A stretch of 64,000 nucleotides of DNA from contig NZ_JAJOZR010000012.1 of the NCBI RefSeq assembly GCF_021168455.1, positions 62,001-126,000 of the forward strand, given 5' to 3'. The position numbers were made by a program, and so were the translations under genes. This document shows, piece after piece, positions 1-8,734 of this stretch. The DNA is from Ferranicluibacter quercicola (lineage in GTDB: Bacteria; Pseudomonadota; Alphaproteobacteria; Rhizobiales; Rhizobiaceae). Numbering within the stretch: position 1 is the stretch's first letter; the number at the start of each line of letters is the position of its first letter. The notes beneath the pieces were generated by a model that did not search any database, had not been told where the DNA came from, and was given only the letters and a program-made list of their open reading frames with translations.

Positions 1-215
1 GGAAGATTAAGATCCTCTTATACTTCCGGCGGACGGGCGCCCTGCACGGCCGGGCGGGGCGGCGTCAAGACTTCGCTAACCATGTTTGCGCTAACCTGCG
101 TCGCCGTCACATGCTCATCGGATTGTCACAAGGTTGGTGAATTTTTGCCACAATCGGCGCCCAAAAACTGCATCATATTCGAACAGTGAATCATTCGGCC
201 AAGAGGGAGACACAG

Positions 216-476
216 ATGCGTTTCGTCGTTGCGACATTGATGGCGACCGCCAGTTTCTTCTCCCCGCTCGCGGCCTTCGCCGACAGTGCCGATATCGAAG
301 CGACGATCACCGGCATCGACACCGAGCGTCTCAGCCTCTCTTTGGATGACGGGAAGAGCTACCAGGCGCCGGAAGAGTTCAATTTCGAAGGCCTGAAGGC
401 CGGCGTCAAGGTCGTGGTGTTCTACACGGAAGTCGACGGCAAGCGCGTCATCAACGATCTCGAAGTCGTTCAGTAA
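216..476 (+). CDS. DUF1344 family small secreted protein
   Basis: Predicted 86-residue protein with a cleavable signal peptide: a short basic start (MRFVV), a hydrophobic stretch and an A-F-A-D type cleavage region near residue 24. The mature part is a small beta-rich domain with the pattern TITGID, LDDGKSYQAPEEF and GLKAGVKVVV, which I recognise as the DUF1344 family of rhizobial periplasmic proteins of unknown function. I chose the ATG at 216 because a GAGGGAGA ribosome binding site lies about 6 bases upstream. An in-frame GTG at 186 would give an extension without a ribosome site and would spoil the signal peptide. It is convergent with the histidine phosphatase gene, with 11 bases between the stops. 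The family is fairly sure; the function is unknown. Confidence 0.8.
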   Translation: MRFVVATLMATASFFSPLAAFADSADIEATITGIDTERLSLSLDDGKSYQAPEEFNFEGLKAGVKVVVFYTEVDGKRVINDLEVVQ

Positions 477-487
477 GACGGGTCTTT

Positions 488-1072
488 TCAGACCCAGCCG
501 ACCGTTCCGGTCTCGATCTTCAAGATCCGGTCCTGCGGAATGGCCCCCATCGAGGCCTCCTCGGGCGCCATCGCGCCCAGCAGCTTGAAGACGCTGCGAA
601 TGACGCCGCCATGGCTGACGCAGACGGTCGGCACGGTCACGTCCTTCATCCAGGACGCGATGCGCCAGGAGAGGATCTCGTAGCTCTCCGCGTCGTCGCC
701 GGGGGGAATGAAGTCCCATTTCGAGGCTTCGCGCTCGGCCACCCGCTCCGGCACCCGCGCCTCCAGCTCTTCCAGCGTGAACCCTTCCCAGTCGCCGAAG
801 GAGACCTCCCTCAGCCGGTCGTCGGTGCGGTAGGCCTCGGGCGCGAGCCCCATCGCGCCGCGCAGAAGCTCCATCGTCTCGCGCGTCCGCCCGAGCGGGC
901 TGGCCACATAGTCGAACGTGGCGGCCTGCGTGCCGAGGATGCCGGCGAGCGCCCGGCCGTTGCCGCGCGCCTGGTCGCGCCCCGTATCGTTGAGCGGAAT
1001 GTCCTTCTGGCCCTGGAGACGGATTTCCGCGTTCCAGTCGGTCTGGCCGTGACGGATCATGTAGATCAACAT
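488..1072 (-). CDS. Histidine phosphatase / phosphoglycerate mutase-like protein
   Basis: 194 residues. It starts MLIYMIRHGQTDWN, where RHG carries the phospho-accepting histidine of the branch-2-type phosphoglycerate mutase fold. Further conserved features are the arginine in ASPLGRTRETMELL, the acidic LREVSFGDWEG segment, and the second catalytic histidine in VCVSHGGVIRS. Members are broad phosphatases or 2,3-bisphosphoglycerate-independent-looking GpmB-type proteins; the true substrate cannot be told. The frame stays open far upstream into fabI, but the motif begins at the first residues, so the ATG at 1072 is the proper start. It lies 95 bases downstream of fabI on the same strand and may be co-transcribed with it. 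Confidence 0.88.
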   Translation of the reverse strand: MLIYMIRHGQTDWNAEIRLQGQKDIPLNDTGRDQARGNGRALAGILGTQAATFDYVASPLGRTRETMELLRGAMGLAPEAYRTDDRLREVSFGDWEGFTLEELEARVPERVAEREASKWDFIPPGDDAESYEILSWRIASWMKDVTVPTVCVSHGGVIRSVFKLLGAMAPEEASMGAIPQDRILKIETGTVGWV

Positions 1073-1167
1073 GGGGAAATGCCTGGCTGTTGGGGGAGGG
1101 CGCGACGCGCATCCCGTCGGGCCGGATGACGCCGGCCCCGGGGCGATGCGCGTGCGAAGCGAGGAGG

Positions 1168-1986
1168 TCAGTCCTTGACGACGGCGATATCCGGCGCGTC
1201 CACGGCCTTCATGCCGACGACATGGTAGCCGCTGTCGGCATGGTGCACTTCGCCCGTCACCGAGCGCGACAGGTCCGACAGCATGTAGAGTCCGACATCG
1301 CCGACCTCTTCGATCGTCACGGTGCGGCGCAGCGGCGCATTGTACTCGTTCCACTTGAGGATGTAGCGGAAGTCGCCGATGCCGGAGGCGGCCAGCGTCT
1401 TGATCGGGCCGGCGGAGATGGCGTTGACGCGGATGTTCTTCGGGCCGAGATCGACCGCGAGATACTTCACGCTGGCCTCGAGCGCCGCCTTGGCGACACC
1501 CATGACGTTGTAGTTCGGCATGACCTTCTCGGCGCCGTAATAGGTCATGGTCAGCAGCGAACCGCCATCCGTCATCAGCTTTTCCGCGCGGCGCGCGACC
1601 GAGGTGAAGGAGTAGACCGAGATCTGCATGGTCTTGGCGAAGTTGTCGGGCGAGGTATCGACGTAACGGCCGGTCAGTTCGTCCTTGTCGGAAAAGCCGA
1701 TGGCGTGGACGACGAAGTCGATCTTGCCCCAGGTCTTTTCGATATGGTCGAAGACGGCGTCGATGCTGGCCTCGTCGGAGACGTCGCAATGGCCGGCCAG
1801 AATGCCGCCGAGTTCGGCCGCCAGCGGCTCGACACGCTTCTTCAGGGCGTCGCCCTGATAGGTGAAGGCGATCTCCGCACCCTGCGCATGGATCGCCTTG
1901 GCGATGCCCCAGGCGATCGACCTGTTGTTGGCGACGCCCATGATCACGCCGCGCTTTCCACTCATCAAACCGGATGTCTGCGCCAT
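1168..1986 (-). CDS. fabI: Enoyl-[acyl-carrier-protein] reductase (NADH)
   Basis: 272 residues, the usual length for FabI. It catalyses the last reduction in the cytosolic type II fatty acid elongation cycle. It is a short-chain dehydrogenase-fold protein: the N-terminal nucleotide-binding segment GVANNRSIAWGIA is the FabI version of the glycine motif (residues 17-29), and the catalytic pair Tyr159 and Lys166 (Y-x6-K, in YNVMGVAK) follows MTYYGAEKV. The C-terminal part has VNAISAGPIKTLAASGI, a typical FabI substrate-loop region. Rhizobia often carry more than one enoyl reductase, so this may be one of two copies. A 400-base gap separates it from the DnaJ gene upstream, so it probably has its own promoter. 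Confidence 0.95.
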   Translation of the reverse strand: MAQTSGLMSGKRGVIMGVANNRSIAWGIAKAIHAQGAEIAFTYQGDALKKRVEPLAAELGGILAGHCDVSDEASIDAVFDHIEKTWGKIDFVVHAIGFSDKDELTGRYVDTSPDNFAKTMQISVYSFTSVARRAEKLMTDGGSLLTMTYYGAEKVMPNYNVMGVAKAALEASVKYLAVDLGPKNIRVNAISAGPIKTLAASGIGDFRYILKWNEYNAPLRRTVTIEEVGDVGLYMLSDLSRSVTGEVHHADSGYHVVGMKAVDAPDIAVVKD

Positions 1987-2387
1987 CGTGTCTGCCCCCG
2001 AATGCCTTTTGGATCGGACCGGCCAGGCGCCAGCCGAAATCGTCTCTGAAAATGGACTGCCCGGAACGCGTCCGCACCCGCTCGCAAGCGAGGAACGGTC
2101 CGGTCTGCGAGGCCTCGCTATGGCATAGGCTCACAAGGCGTTCAAGCGTGGGGAGGATCAGGAACTGTTAGGACCGGTAACAAACGGTCAGTGTCCACTG
2201 TGAATGTCGCATCTCCGTCACGAAGGACGCGTTTTTCACGCAGAAGGTGCGTGGAAAACGACGGAAGGTGGGCTCTTCGTTCGCCCTCTCCTCCGTCAAG
2301 CTCGGGCGTGTCCCGAGCATGACGACAGGGGGGTGGCGTCGCTCGACATCGGAAGAGTGCCATCAAGACGCATCGAACGAAACCGTC
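1987..2387. other. Intergenic region with one palindromic repeat arm
   Basis: No convincing gene. Open frames here lack recognisable protein features. Positions about 2298-2327 hold a self-complementary motif built on CTCGGGCGTGTCCCGAGCAT followed by GACG. The same unit occurs in pairs at 53457-53538 and in decayed form near 49370-49486. The rest should contain the fabI promoter. Confidence 0.5.
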
Positions 2388-3536
2388 TCAGAGCACCAGC
2401 CCGTCGCGCTGGCTGCGCATGAGGTCCATCAGCTTCTGGTCGGGACGCGCGCCGAGCGTCAGGCTGAGCTCGACGATCAGGGCGCCACGCCGGCCGTCGG
2501 CCATCGGCAGGCCCTGGTCCGGAATGCGCAGCGGCCGGTCCGGACCCGACCACGGGGGCACGACCAGCGAGGTCTGTCCGGTCACGGTCGCAACCGTCGT
2601 CGTGCAGCCGAGCACGGCGTCGTGCAGCGACAAGGACAGGGTGGTGCGGACGTCCGTGCCATCGACGCGGAAATGCGCGTCCCGCGCGACACGGATGCTG
2701 ACGAGCGCATCGCCACGTGCGGCACCCTGCCGGTAGCCCTGTTCGCGCAGGCGAATGAGGCTCCCGTCGGTCGTGCCGGCCGGCAGCGTCACCTTCAGCA
2801 CCTGTCCGTCGGGCAGCGTCGCCGTCACGCGCCGCCGCCGGAACAGGTCCTCGACCGTCGCGACGGCCTCGCAGACGAGATCCGGGACGCGTTCGGCCGC
2901 AGGCTTGTCGCCGGTCCTCTCATGCGCCTTGTCGGCAGGCTTCTCCCCGGCTTCGGGTGCCGCCGGCAGGATGCGGCGGAAGAGGCTGGAGACGATCTCG
3001 GCCGCCGGTGCCGCAGCGCGGGCAAGGATGCTCGGGCCGAAGGGCGCATGCGTCGCGGCCGCCTCGGTGGCGGTCTCGTCGGCACCCTCGTCCGCAGCTT
3101 TCGCCTCGGCCGGCGCTTCGGGTCTGGGTGGAGGCGGGGCGGCGCGCGCCGCCGCAGGCTTCGGGGCCGCGGCTTTCGTCGCCTCGGGCTTGCCATTGTC
3201 CGTTCCGAAGATGCGGGACACGGCCTCTTCCGCGGTTTCGGGGCCGACGGGCGGCTCGGGCGCGCGCGACCGGTCGGCGCGGCGCTTCATTTCCTCCATG
3301 CGGCGCAGATCGGCGTCGCGGCGGGCCTGGTCGTAGCGGTTGCGCATCTGCGGGTCCTTCAGGACCTCGTAGGCGCGGCCGGCCTCGGCAAAACGGGCGG
3401 TGGCGTTGGGATCTTCACGGTTCTGGTCGGGATGCACGGCCTTCGCCACGGCGCGCCATGCGGCCTTGATCTCGTCCGGGCCGGCATTGCGGCGCACGCC
3501 GAGGACGGCATAGGGGTCCTGCATCGACATTTTCAT
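2388..3536 (-). CDS. DnaJ-family co-chaperone (CbpA-like, no zinc finger)
   Basis: 382 residues. The N-terminal J domain (about residues 6-70) contains the HPD tripeptide, in KAVHPDQN, that stimulates DnaK ATPase, and ends RNRYDQARRDADLRR. A long Ala/Pro/Glu-rich linker (about 90-230) replaces the G/F and zinc-finger regions. The C-terminal part (about 235-380) matches the DnaJ C-terminal substrate-binding domain, with LPAGTTDGSLIRLREQGY and GDALVSIRVARDAHFRVDGTD. It is therefore a class II/III J protein rather than DnaJ itself. GAGG lies 7 bases before the ATG at 3536. The surface lipoprotein gene lies 127 bases upstream on the same strand. Confidence 0.88.
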   Translation of the reverse strand: MKMSMQDPYAVLGVRRNAGPDEIKAAWRAVAKAVHPDQNREDPNATARFAEAGRAYEVLKDPQMRNRYDQARRDADLRRMEEMKRRADRSRAPEPPVGPETAEEAVSRIFGTDNGKPEATKAAAPKPAAARAAPPPPRPEAPAEAKAADEGADETATEAAATHAPFGPSILARAAAPAAEIVSSLFRRILPAAPEAGEKPADKAHERTGDKPAAERVPDLVCEAVATVEDLFRRRRVTATLPDGQVLKVTLPAGTTDGSLIRLREQGYRQGAARGDALVSIRVARDAHFRVDGTDVRTTLSLSLHDAVLGCTTTVATVTGQTSLVVPPWSGPDRPLRIPDQGLPMADGRRGALIVELSLTLGARPDQKLMDLMRSQRDGLVL

Positions 3537-3663
3537 CGTTCATCCTCGTCCCAGCGGCACGTGCGACGGCGATGATGAAAAGAACGGCCTTAAGGACAGG
3601 TTTATCGTGATCGAAATGCGGCACTTCCGTGCGCAGAGGGTTAAGAGAGCGTTTGCAACAGGC

Positions 3664-4110
3664 TCAGCTGCGCGGGGCAAAGCTGGTCAGCGTCCAGTCG
3701 CCGTCGCCCGTCCGGCAGGTATTGCCGTCGAACTTGGCGATGCCCTGGTAGGAGTGGCGCGTCGTCGTGAAGCGGCGACACACCATCCCCCCGACGGTCT
3801 GCTCCTGAATGCTGGAGATGACGCCGGCGCTGCCCGATTGCGCATTCGCCCAGGGAATGGGGTTGCTCGCCACCTCGCGCACGTCGGCGGTGGAGACCGC
3901 GGTCTGGACGGCGGCCGCATCGACCATCGCCGGACTGGGCGGGGCCGGTATGGAGCCCGTGCGGACATTGTCGACGCCGGCGGCGTCGCCGAGGCCGATG
4001 CCGTTGCCCATGCAGCCGGAGAGCCCGACGACGCAGAGCCCGAGCGCCATGGCGCCCGCAAGACGCGAGAAGAGCTTGGTGTCGCAGACGCGTTTTGCTA
4101 TGTCTTTCAC
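3664..4110 (-). CDS. RT0821/Lpp0805-family surface lipoprotein
   Basis: 148 residues from a GTG start. A hydrophobic segment ends in the lipobox L-S-G-C, so the mature protein should be lipid-anchored at that cysteine and sorted to the outer membrane. The conserved C-terminal part (QEQTVGGMVCRRFTTTRHSY then GIAKFDGNTCRTGDGDW) is the signature of the RT0821/Lpp0805 surface protein family, related to the 17 kDa surface antigens; function unknown. I chose the GTG at 4110 because AGGG precedes it by a few bases and it yields a compact signal peptide. GTG at 4116 and an ATG near 4200 are in frame but less convincing. It is divergent from pdxH, with about 100 bases between the starts. Confidence 0.8.
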   Translation of the reverse strand: MKDIAKRVCDTKLFSRLAGAMALGLCVVGLSGCMGNGIGLGDAAGVDNVRTGSIPAPPSPAMVDAAAVQTAVSTADVREVASNPIPWANAQSGSAGVISSIQEQTVGGMVCRRFTTTRHSYQGIAKFDGNTCRTGDGDWTLTSFAPRS

Positions 4111-4211
4111 GGTCACCCTGTCGGACTGGAAGTGGATACGGGGTCGCTCGAAACGGCATCGCCGCGGCCTATATGAAAGGTCAGCATCGGCAGCCTGCAT
4201 TGGAAACGAAT

Positions 4212-4832
4212 ATGACGGAAACCCGGTTAACAACTGGTGACTTCACCGAGGAAAACGAACCATTTACGCTGTTCGGCGCCTGGTTGAAGGAGGCGCAGGA
4301 GACCGAGATCAACGACCCGAACGCCGTCGCGCTCGCCACCGTCGATCCGGATGGATTGCCCAATGTCCGCATGGTGCTGCTGAAGGACTTCGACGCCGAC
4401 GGTTTCGTGTTCTACACCAATTTCGAAAGCCAGAAGGGCCGCGAGATTCTCGCGACGCACAAGGCGGCGATGTGCTTCCACTGGAAGAGCCTGCGCCGGC
4501 AGGTGCGCCTGCGCGGCACGGTCGAGATCGTCAGCGATGCGGAAGCAGATGCTTACTACCAGTCGCGCGCCCGGGGCAGCCGCATCGGCGCATGGGCGTC
4601 GAAACAGTCCCGCCCGCTCGAAAGCCGTTTCGCGCTGGAAAAGGCCGTCGCCGAGTTCACCGCGCGCCATCCCATCGGCGAGATCAAGCGCCCGCCATAC
4701 TGGTCCGGCTTCCGCATCCGCCCGGTGTCGATCGAGTTCTGGAAGGACGGCGCCTTCCGCCTGCACGACCGCATCGAATTCCGCCGGCCCGAAACCGCCG
4801 GCGACTGGTCCAAGGTGCGCATGTATCCTTGA
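4212..4832 (+). CDS. pdxH: Pyridoxamine 5'-phosphate oxidase
   Basis: 206 residues, close to the family norm. PdxH is an FMN-dependent cytosolic oxidase that makes pyridoxal 5'-phosphate from pyridoxine- or pyridoxamine-phosphate. Visible hallmarks: the N-terminal helix PFTLFGAWLKEAQETEINDP; the FMN-binding strand PNVRMVLLKDFD followed by FVFYTNFESQKGREI; RQVRLRGTVEIVSD; SRIGAWASKQSRPL; and the C-terminal IRPVSIEFWKDGAFRLHDR then the final W-S-K-V-R-M-Y-P, where the family normally ends R-L-x-P. The ATG at 4212 gives the standard N-terminus; longer in-frame starts would overlap the divergent promoter. Its product is the cofactor of the threonine synthase also encoded here. Confidence 0.95.
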   Translation: MTETRLTTGDFTEENEPFTLFGAWLKEAQETEINDPNAVALATVDPDGLPNVRMVLLKDFDADGFVFYTNFESQKGREILATHKAAMCFHWKSLRRQVRLRGTVEIVSDAEADAYYQSRARGSRIGAWASKQSRPLESRFALEKAVAEFTARHPIGEIKRPPYWSGFRIRPVSIEFWKDGAFRLHDRIEFRRPETAGDWSKVRMYP

Positions 4833-4850
4833 TGCTGTAACGGCCCCTGA

Positions 4851-5882
4851 TCAGGCGGAAGCGGCCCGCATCAGGCGAAAGGGAATCCCGGAGGCAAGCG
4901 CTGCGACATGGTCTGGCGTCTGGAAATGGCCGTTGAGCGAGATCCGGGGCAGGGCGGTCAGGTCGGCATCGCGCGCCAGCGTGCCCGGCCGCGTCGTCAC
5001 GGCGACAAGCCCGTGACGGCGGGCAAGCCGCATGTCGCGGGGCGATACGGCCCGCGCATCCCCATACGGGTAGGCAAACGTCGTCGGACGAACGCCGGTA
5101 ACGGCGGCCACCGCCTCGACGGACCGCACGATCTCGTCGTCCGCCTCCGCATCCGACAGCCGCGCGAGCGCCCTGTGGCTCACCGTATGCGCCCCGATTG
5201 CGGCCCCCGGCTGGCGGGCCAGCACGCCCAGCCCCGCCGCATCCAGCGTCAGCCGGTCGGTGAGCGACAGCGGATCGAGCCCTTCCGCGCGGGCCAGCCG
5301 GTCGATATCGGCAACCGCCGTCGCCTCGTCCACGGCATGCACGAAATCGGCAAAGCGCGTGAACGCCGCCTGCATCTGCGGCAGTGTCTGGAGGTGCAGG
5401 CGCTCCGGCCCGGCACCGAAGTCGAAGGTCAGCCGGGGCTTGGCCTGCAGCAGCACCGCCAGCGTCTCCCACCAGAGGCTGCGCGTCCGCGTCACGAAGC
5501 CCTCCGTCGCAAACACCGTGAACGGCACGCCGTGATGGGCAAAGACCGGCGCGGCATGGTCGAGATTGTCGCGATAGGCATCGTCGAGCGTGAAGACGGC
5601 GACCGGGCTCCGGTCGTCGCCGGCAAGATGCGCCGGCAGATCGGCCAGCGCGAGGAAGCGGTAGCCGTCGCGTCTCAGCCGGACGATCGCCGCATCCAGC
5701 GACTGCGGCGTGATCTCCAGATGCGCATTCGGTGAAAACATGGCGGCCGAAAACGGCCGCACGTGATGCAGCGTGAAGATCGCCCCGCGCCCCCGCGCGC
5801 CGCGCATCAGCCCCGCTGCCGACAGGCCGCGCGCAACCGCCAGTCCGCCGGCTATGACGCCCCTCTTGATCAACCGCTTCAC
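4851..5882 (-). CDS. Polysaccharide deacetylase (NodB-homology) family protein
   Basis: 343 residues from a GTG at 5882, with GGAGG about 11 bases upstream; the N-terminal VKRLIKRGVIAGGLAVARG could be a membrane or signal segment. The catalytic domain has IFTLHHVRPF, then FTLDDAYRDN, the family's metal/base motif T-F-D-D-G in altered form, then GAHTVSHRALA as the H-x3-H metal-binding motif and TFAYPYGDARAVS as motif 3. The carbohydrate esterase family 4 fold is therefore clear and both metal histidines are present. It probably deacetylates an N-acetylated surface or envelope glycan; the substrate is unknown. It is convergent with pdxH and divergent from the DUF983 gene. Confidence 0.85.
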   Translation of the reverse strand: MKRLIKRGVIAGGLAVARGLSAAGLMRGARGRGAIFTLHHVRPFSAAMFSPNAHLEITPQSLDAAIVRLRRDGYRFLALADLPAHLAGDDRSPVAVFTLDDAYRDNLDHAAPVFAHHGVPFTVFATEGFVTRTRSLWWETLAVLLQAKPRLTFDFGAGPERLHLQTLPQMQAAFTRFADFVHAVDEATAVADIDRLARAEGLDPLSLTDRLTLDAAGLGVLARQPGAAIGAHTVSHRALARLSDAEADDEIVRSVEAVAAVTGVRPTTFAYPYGDARAVSPRDMRLARRHGLVAVTTRPGTLARDADLTALPRISLNGHFQTPDHVAALASGIPFRLMRAASA

Positions 5883-6108
5883 GACCTGCCGAACCTCCGC
5901 TGGATGGATGACGGGACTGTAGGGCGCTCGGGGTAAAGGCTCCCTGAACGGTGGAAGACCCTGACCGCGAAACCGCCTCCCGCCCGCCCGCCCGGCGCCT
6001 TTGTCGCAGATGTTCGATTGGACGAAGCCCCGCATTGCCGATACAACGTCCGGCAGGGACGAGGGGACCATGCTCGTGCCGCCGAACACAGGCGATCGAG
6101 AGACCATC

Positions 6109-6492
6109 ATGACCGAAGACAGCGCGCATTATCCGCCGGTCGATCCCATCAAGGCGGGTCTGCGCGGCCGTTGCCCGCGTTGCGGCGAGGGCAAGCTGTT
6201 TCAGGGCTATCTCGCGCTGCGCCCCCGCTGCGCCGCCTGCGGGCTGGACTATGATTTCGCCGATGCGGGCGATGGTCCCGTGGTCTTCGTCATCCTCATC
6301 ATCGGGTTCATCACGGTGGGTGCCGCGCTCTGGGCCGAGGTGAACTACAGCCCGCCGCTCTGGCTGCATTTCCTGCTCTGGATCCCGCTCGCCATCGTGC
6401 TGTCGCTGGCGCTCACCCGCATGCTCAAGGGCGTGCTGATCGACCTGCAGTATCGCAACAATGCGCGGCCCGGCGAAATCGACCGTGGCTGA
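6109..6492 (+). CDS. DUF983 family membrane protein
   Basis: 127 residues. A cytoplasmic zinc-ribbon-like section with two CxxC pairs (CPRCGEGKLF and CAACGLDY, about residues 20-45) is followed by two transmembrane helices (about 55-75 and 85-105). In rhizobia DUF983 normally sits between the cytochrome oxidase assembly genes and surf1, and a role in oxidase assembly is suspected. Its 3' end overlaps the SURF1 gene by 8 bases, which suggests translational coupling. The start is uncertain: ATG at 6109 gives the usual length, while ATG at 6070 has the better GAGGGG ribosome site and would add 13 residues. Confidence 0.82.
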   Translation: MTEDSAHYPPVDPIKAGLRGRCPRCGEGKLFQGYLALRPRCAACGLDYDFADAGDGPVVFVILIIGFITVGAALWAEVNYSPPLWLHFLLWIPLAIVLSLALTRMLKGVLIDLQYRNNARPGEIDRG

Positions 6493-7288
6493 GACGGTCC
6501 GACCGGCCGGCAGGGCGCGGCCCCGGGGCGGACCCGTCGCGCGCGTCCTCTCCGGCATCCTCCTCCTCGCGCTCTTCGCGGCGCTCGTGGGGCTCGGCAC
6601 CTGGCAGATGCAGCGGCTGCACTGGAAGGAGGGGCTGCTCGCGGCCATCGCCGAGCGCCGCAACGCCCCGCCCGTGGATGTCGATGCCATCGCCGCGATG
6701 GTGGAGGCGGGCACGGATATCGAATATCGCCCCGTCCGCGTGTCCGGCGTCTTCGTCAACGCCGGCGAGCGTCATTTCTTCGCGACCTATAACGGCCAGT
6801 CGGGTTTCTACGTCTATACCCCGCTAACGCTCGCGGACGGCCGCACGGTCCTGATCAATCGCGGCTTCGTGCCCTATGAGCGCAAGGACCCGGCGACCCG
6901 GCCGGAGAGCCAGCCTTCGGGCCCGGTCACCGTTACCGGCCTTGCCCGCGCCCGGCTCGATGCCAAGCCGTCCTGGGTGGTGCCGGACAACGACCTGGGC
7001 AAGAACATCTTCTACTGGAAGGACTGGACGGCGATGACCACGGCCGCCGGCCTGTCGCCGGCGCGCACGCTGCCCTTCTTCATCGATGCCGATGCGACCC
7101 CCGATCCCGGCCGTTTGCCGGTCGGCGGCGTCACCCAGTTCGATCTGCCGAACAATCATCTCCAGTATGCGCTCACCTGGTATGGCCTCGCTTTGGCCCT
7201 CGTGGCCGTCAGCGGCCTGTTCCTGTTCCGCAGGAGAGCCGAGACGCGCGCCGACCCCGCGTCTATAAAAGAGGAGACGCCGGAATGA
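6485..7288 (+). CDS. SURF1 family cytochrome oxidase assembly protein
   Basis: 267 residues from a GTG overlapping the end of the DUF983 gene. The topology is typical of SURF1/Shy1: an N-terminal transmembrane helix (about residues 20-40) followed by GTWQMQRLHWKEGLL, a large periplasmic domain with EYRPVRVSGVF, VYTPLTLADGRTVLINRGFV and YWKDW, and a C-terminal helix after PNNHLQYALTWYGLA. SURF1 helps insert heme a into the aa3-type oxidase CuA/heme a centre. No oxidase subunit genes lie in this window, although such genes usually precede DUF983-surf1 in rhizobia. The gene ends in an ATGA overlap with the DUF1304 gene. Confidence 0.92.
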   Translation: MAETVRPAGRARPRGGPVARVLSGILLLALFAALVGLGTWQMQRLHWKEGLLAAIAERRNAPPVDVDAIAAMVEAGTDIEYRPVRVSGVFVNAGERHFFATYNGQSGFYVYTPLTLADGRTVLINRGFVPYERKDPATRPESQPSGPVTVTGLARARLDAKPSWVVPDNDLGKNIFYWKDWTAMTTAAGLSPARTLPFFIDADATPDPGRLPVGGVTQFDLPNNHLQYALTWYGLALALVAVSGLFLFRRRAETRADPASIKEETPE

Positions 7289-7650
7289 TGCTGCTTGCCC
7301 AGATCTTCACCGCGCTCACGGCCCTTCTCCACATCGGCTTTCTGGTGCTGGAGATGGTTCTCTGGACCAGACCGCAGGGCCGCCACATCTTCCGCATGAC
7401 GCAGGAGCAGGCAGACGCGACACGGGTGCTCGCGGCCAATCAGGGCCTCTGTAACGGCTTTCTTGCCGCCGGCCTCGGCTGGTCGCTTCTGGCGTCACCG
7501 CCTGCCTTTGCCGTGCAGCTGCAGCTGTTCTTTCTTGTGTGCGTTGTCATCGCCGCTATATATGGCGCGTGGTCGGTCAGTGCGCGCATTCTTCTGGTGC
7601 AGGGCGGCCCGGCGATGCTCGCACTCCTGTTCACAGTCTTGGCGTTCTGA
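7285..7650 (+). CDS. DUF1304 family integral membrane protein
   Basis: 121 residues and almost entirely hydrophobic, with about four predicted transmembrane helices. The pattern (AQIFTALTALLHIGFLVLEM, a short polar loop with W-T-R-P-Q-G, ANQGLCNGFLAAGL) matches the DUF1304 family, for which no function is established. The ATG overlaps the SURF1 stop as ATGA, and ispH begins 4 bases after its stop, so it belongs to the DUF983-SURF1-DUF1304-ispH transcription unit. Confidence 0.82.
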   Translation: MMLLAQIFTALTALLHIGFLVLEMVLWTRPQGRHIFRMTQEQADATRVLAANQGLCNGFLAAGLGWSLLASPPAFAVQLQLFFLVCVVIAAIYGAWSVSARILLVQGGPAMLALLFTVLAF

Positions 7651-7654
7651 TCCC

Positions 7655-8695
7655 ATGGAATTTCGTCCCGCTGAAAAGCCCGCCGCGTTCGAGCCCGTTT
7701 CGCAGAAATCGGCGCTCACGATTAGACTCTGCGGCCCGCGCGGCTTCTGCGCCGGGGTCGATCGCGCGATCCAGATCGTGGTGCTCGCGCTGAAGGAATT
7801 CGGCGCGCCCGTCTATGTCCGCCACGAGATCGTGCACAATCGCTATGTCGTGGAAGGGCTGGAGGCGAAGGGCGCGATCTTCGTGGAGGAGCTCGACGAA
7901 ATCCCGCCGGAGCACCGCAAGCAGCCGGTCGTCTTTTCCGCCCATGGCGTGCCGAAATCCGTGCCGGCGGACGCCGACCAGCGCAATCTCTTCTATCTCG
8001 ATGCGACCTGCCCGCTGGTCTCCAAGGTCCACAAGCAGGCCATGCGCCACAACCGCATGGGCCGCCACGTCGTGCTCATCGGCCATGCCGGCCACCCCGA
8101 AGTCATCGGCACCATGGGGCAGCTGCCCGAGGGCAGCGTCTCGCTGGTCGAAACCATCGACGATGTCGATACCTACACGCCGCCCGATCCCGACAATCTC
8201 GGCTTCGTCACCCAGACGACGCTGTCGGTGGACGATACCGCCGGCGTCATCAAGCGCCTGCACGAGCGCTTCCCCAATCTCACGGCGCCTGCGGCCGACA
8301 GCATCTGCTATGCCACCACCAACCGGCAGGAAGCCGTGAAGCAGGCGGCCCCCGGCTGCGATCTCTTCCTCATCGTCGGCGCGCCCAATTCGTCCAACTC
8401 CAAGCGTCTGGTCGAAGTCGCGTTCCGCTCCGGCGCCCGCCAGTCCGTCCTCGTCCAGCGCGCCAGCGATATCGAATGGGACACGCTCGGCGAGATCCGC
8501 ACCGTCGGCCTCTCGGCCGGCGCCTCCGCACCCGAGGTGATCGTCAACGAGATCATCGAGGCGTTTCGCGCGCGCTACGATGCGGTGGTCGAGCTGGCCG
8601 ATACGGTGGAGGAAACCGAAAACTTCCTCGTCAACCGCGAGCTGCGCCACGTGCCGCTGACCCAGGCCGACATGGCCTTCGTCAACGGCGACTGA
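7655..8695 (+). CDS. ispH: 4-hydroxy-3-methylbut-2-enyl diphosphate reductase
   Basis: 346 residues. IspH is the [4Fe-4S] enzyme of the last step of the MEP pathway, converting HMBPP to IPP and DMAPP. The three cluster-ligand cysteines are visible in context: GPRGFCAGVDRAI near residue 35, LDATCPLVSKVH near 125, and ADSICYATTNRQ near 225. The conserved T-Q-T-T-L-S-V-D segment and the NSSNSKRL substrate motif follow. The C-terminal SAGASAPEVIVNEII is typical. I chose the ATG at 7655 because it lies just after the DUF1304 stop and gives the expected length; more upstream codons in this frame run through the neighbouring gene. Confidence 0.96.
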   Translation: MEFRPAEKPAAFEPVSQKSALTIRLCGPRGFCAGVDRAIQIVVLALKEFGAPVYVRHEIVHNRYVVEGLEAKGAIFVEELDEIPPEHRKQPVVFSAHGVPKSVPADADQRNLFYLDATCPLVSKVHKQAMRHNRMGRHVVLIGHAGHPEVIGTMGQLPEGSVSLVETIDDVDTYTPPDPDNLGFVTQTTLSVDDTAGVIKRLHERFPNLTAPAADSICYATTNRQEAVKQAAPGCDLFLIVGAPNSSNSKRLVEVAFRSGARQSVLVQRASDIEWDTLGEIRTVGLSAGASAPEVIVNEIIEAFRARYDAVVELADTVEETENFLVNRELRHVPLTQADMAFVNGD

Positions 8696-8734
8696 CCTCT
8701 GCATCTGCCGTCGACGGTGGTGCACGTCACCACA

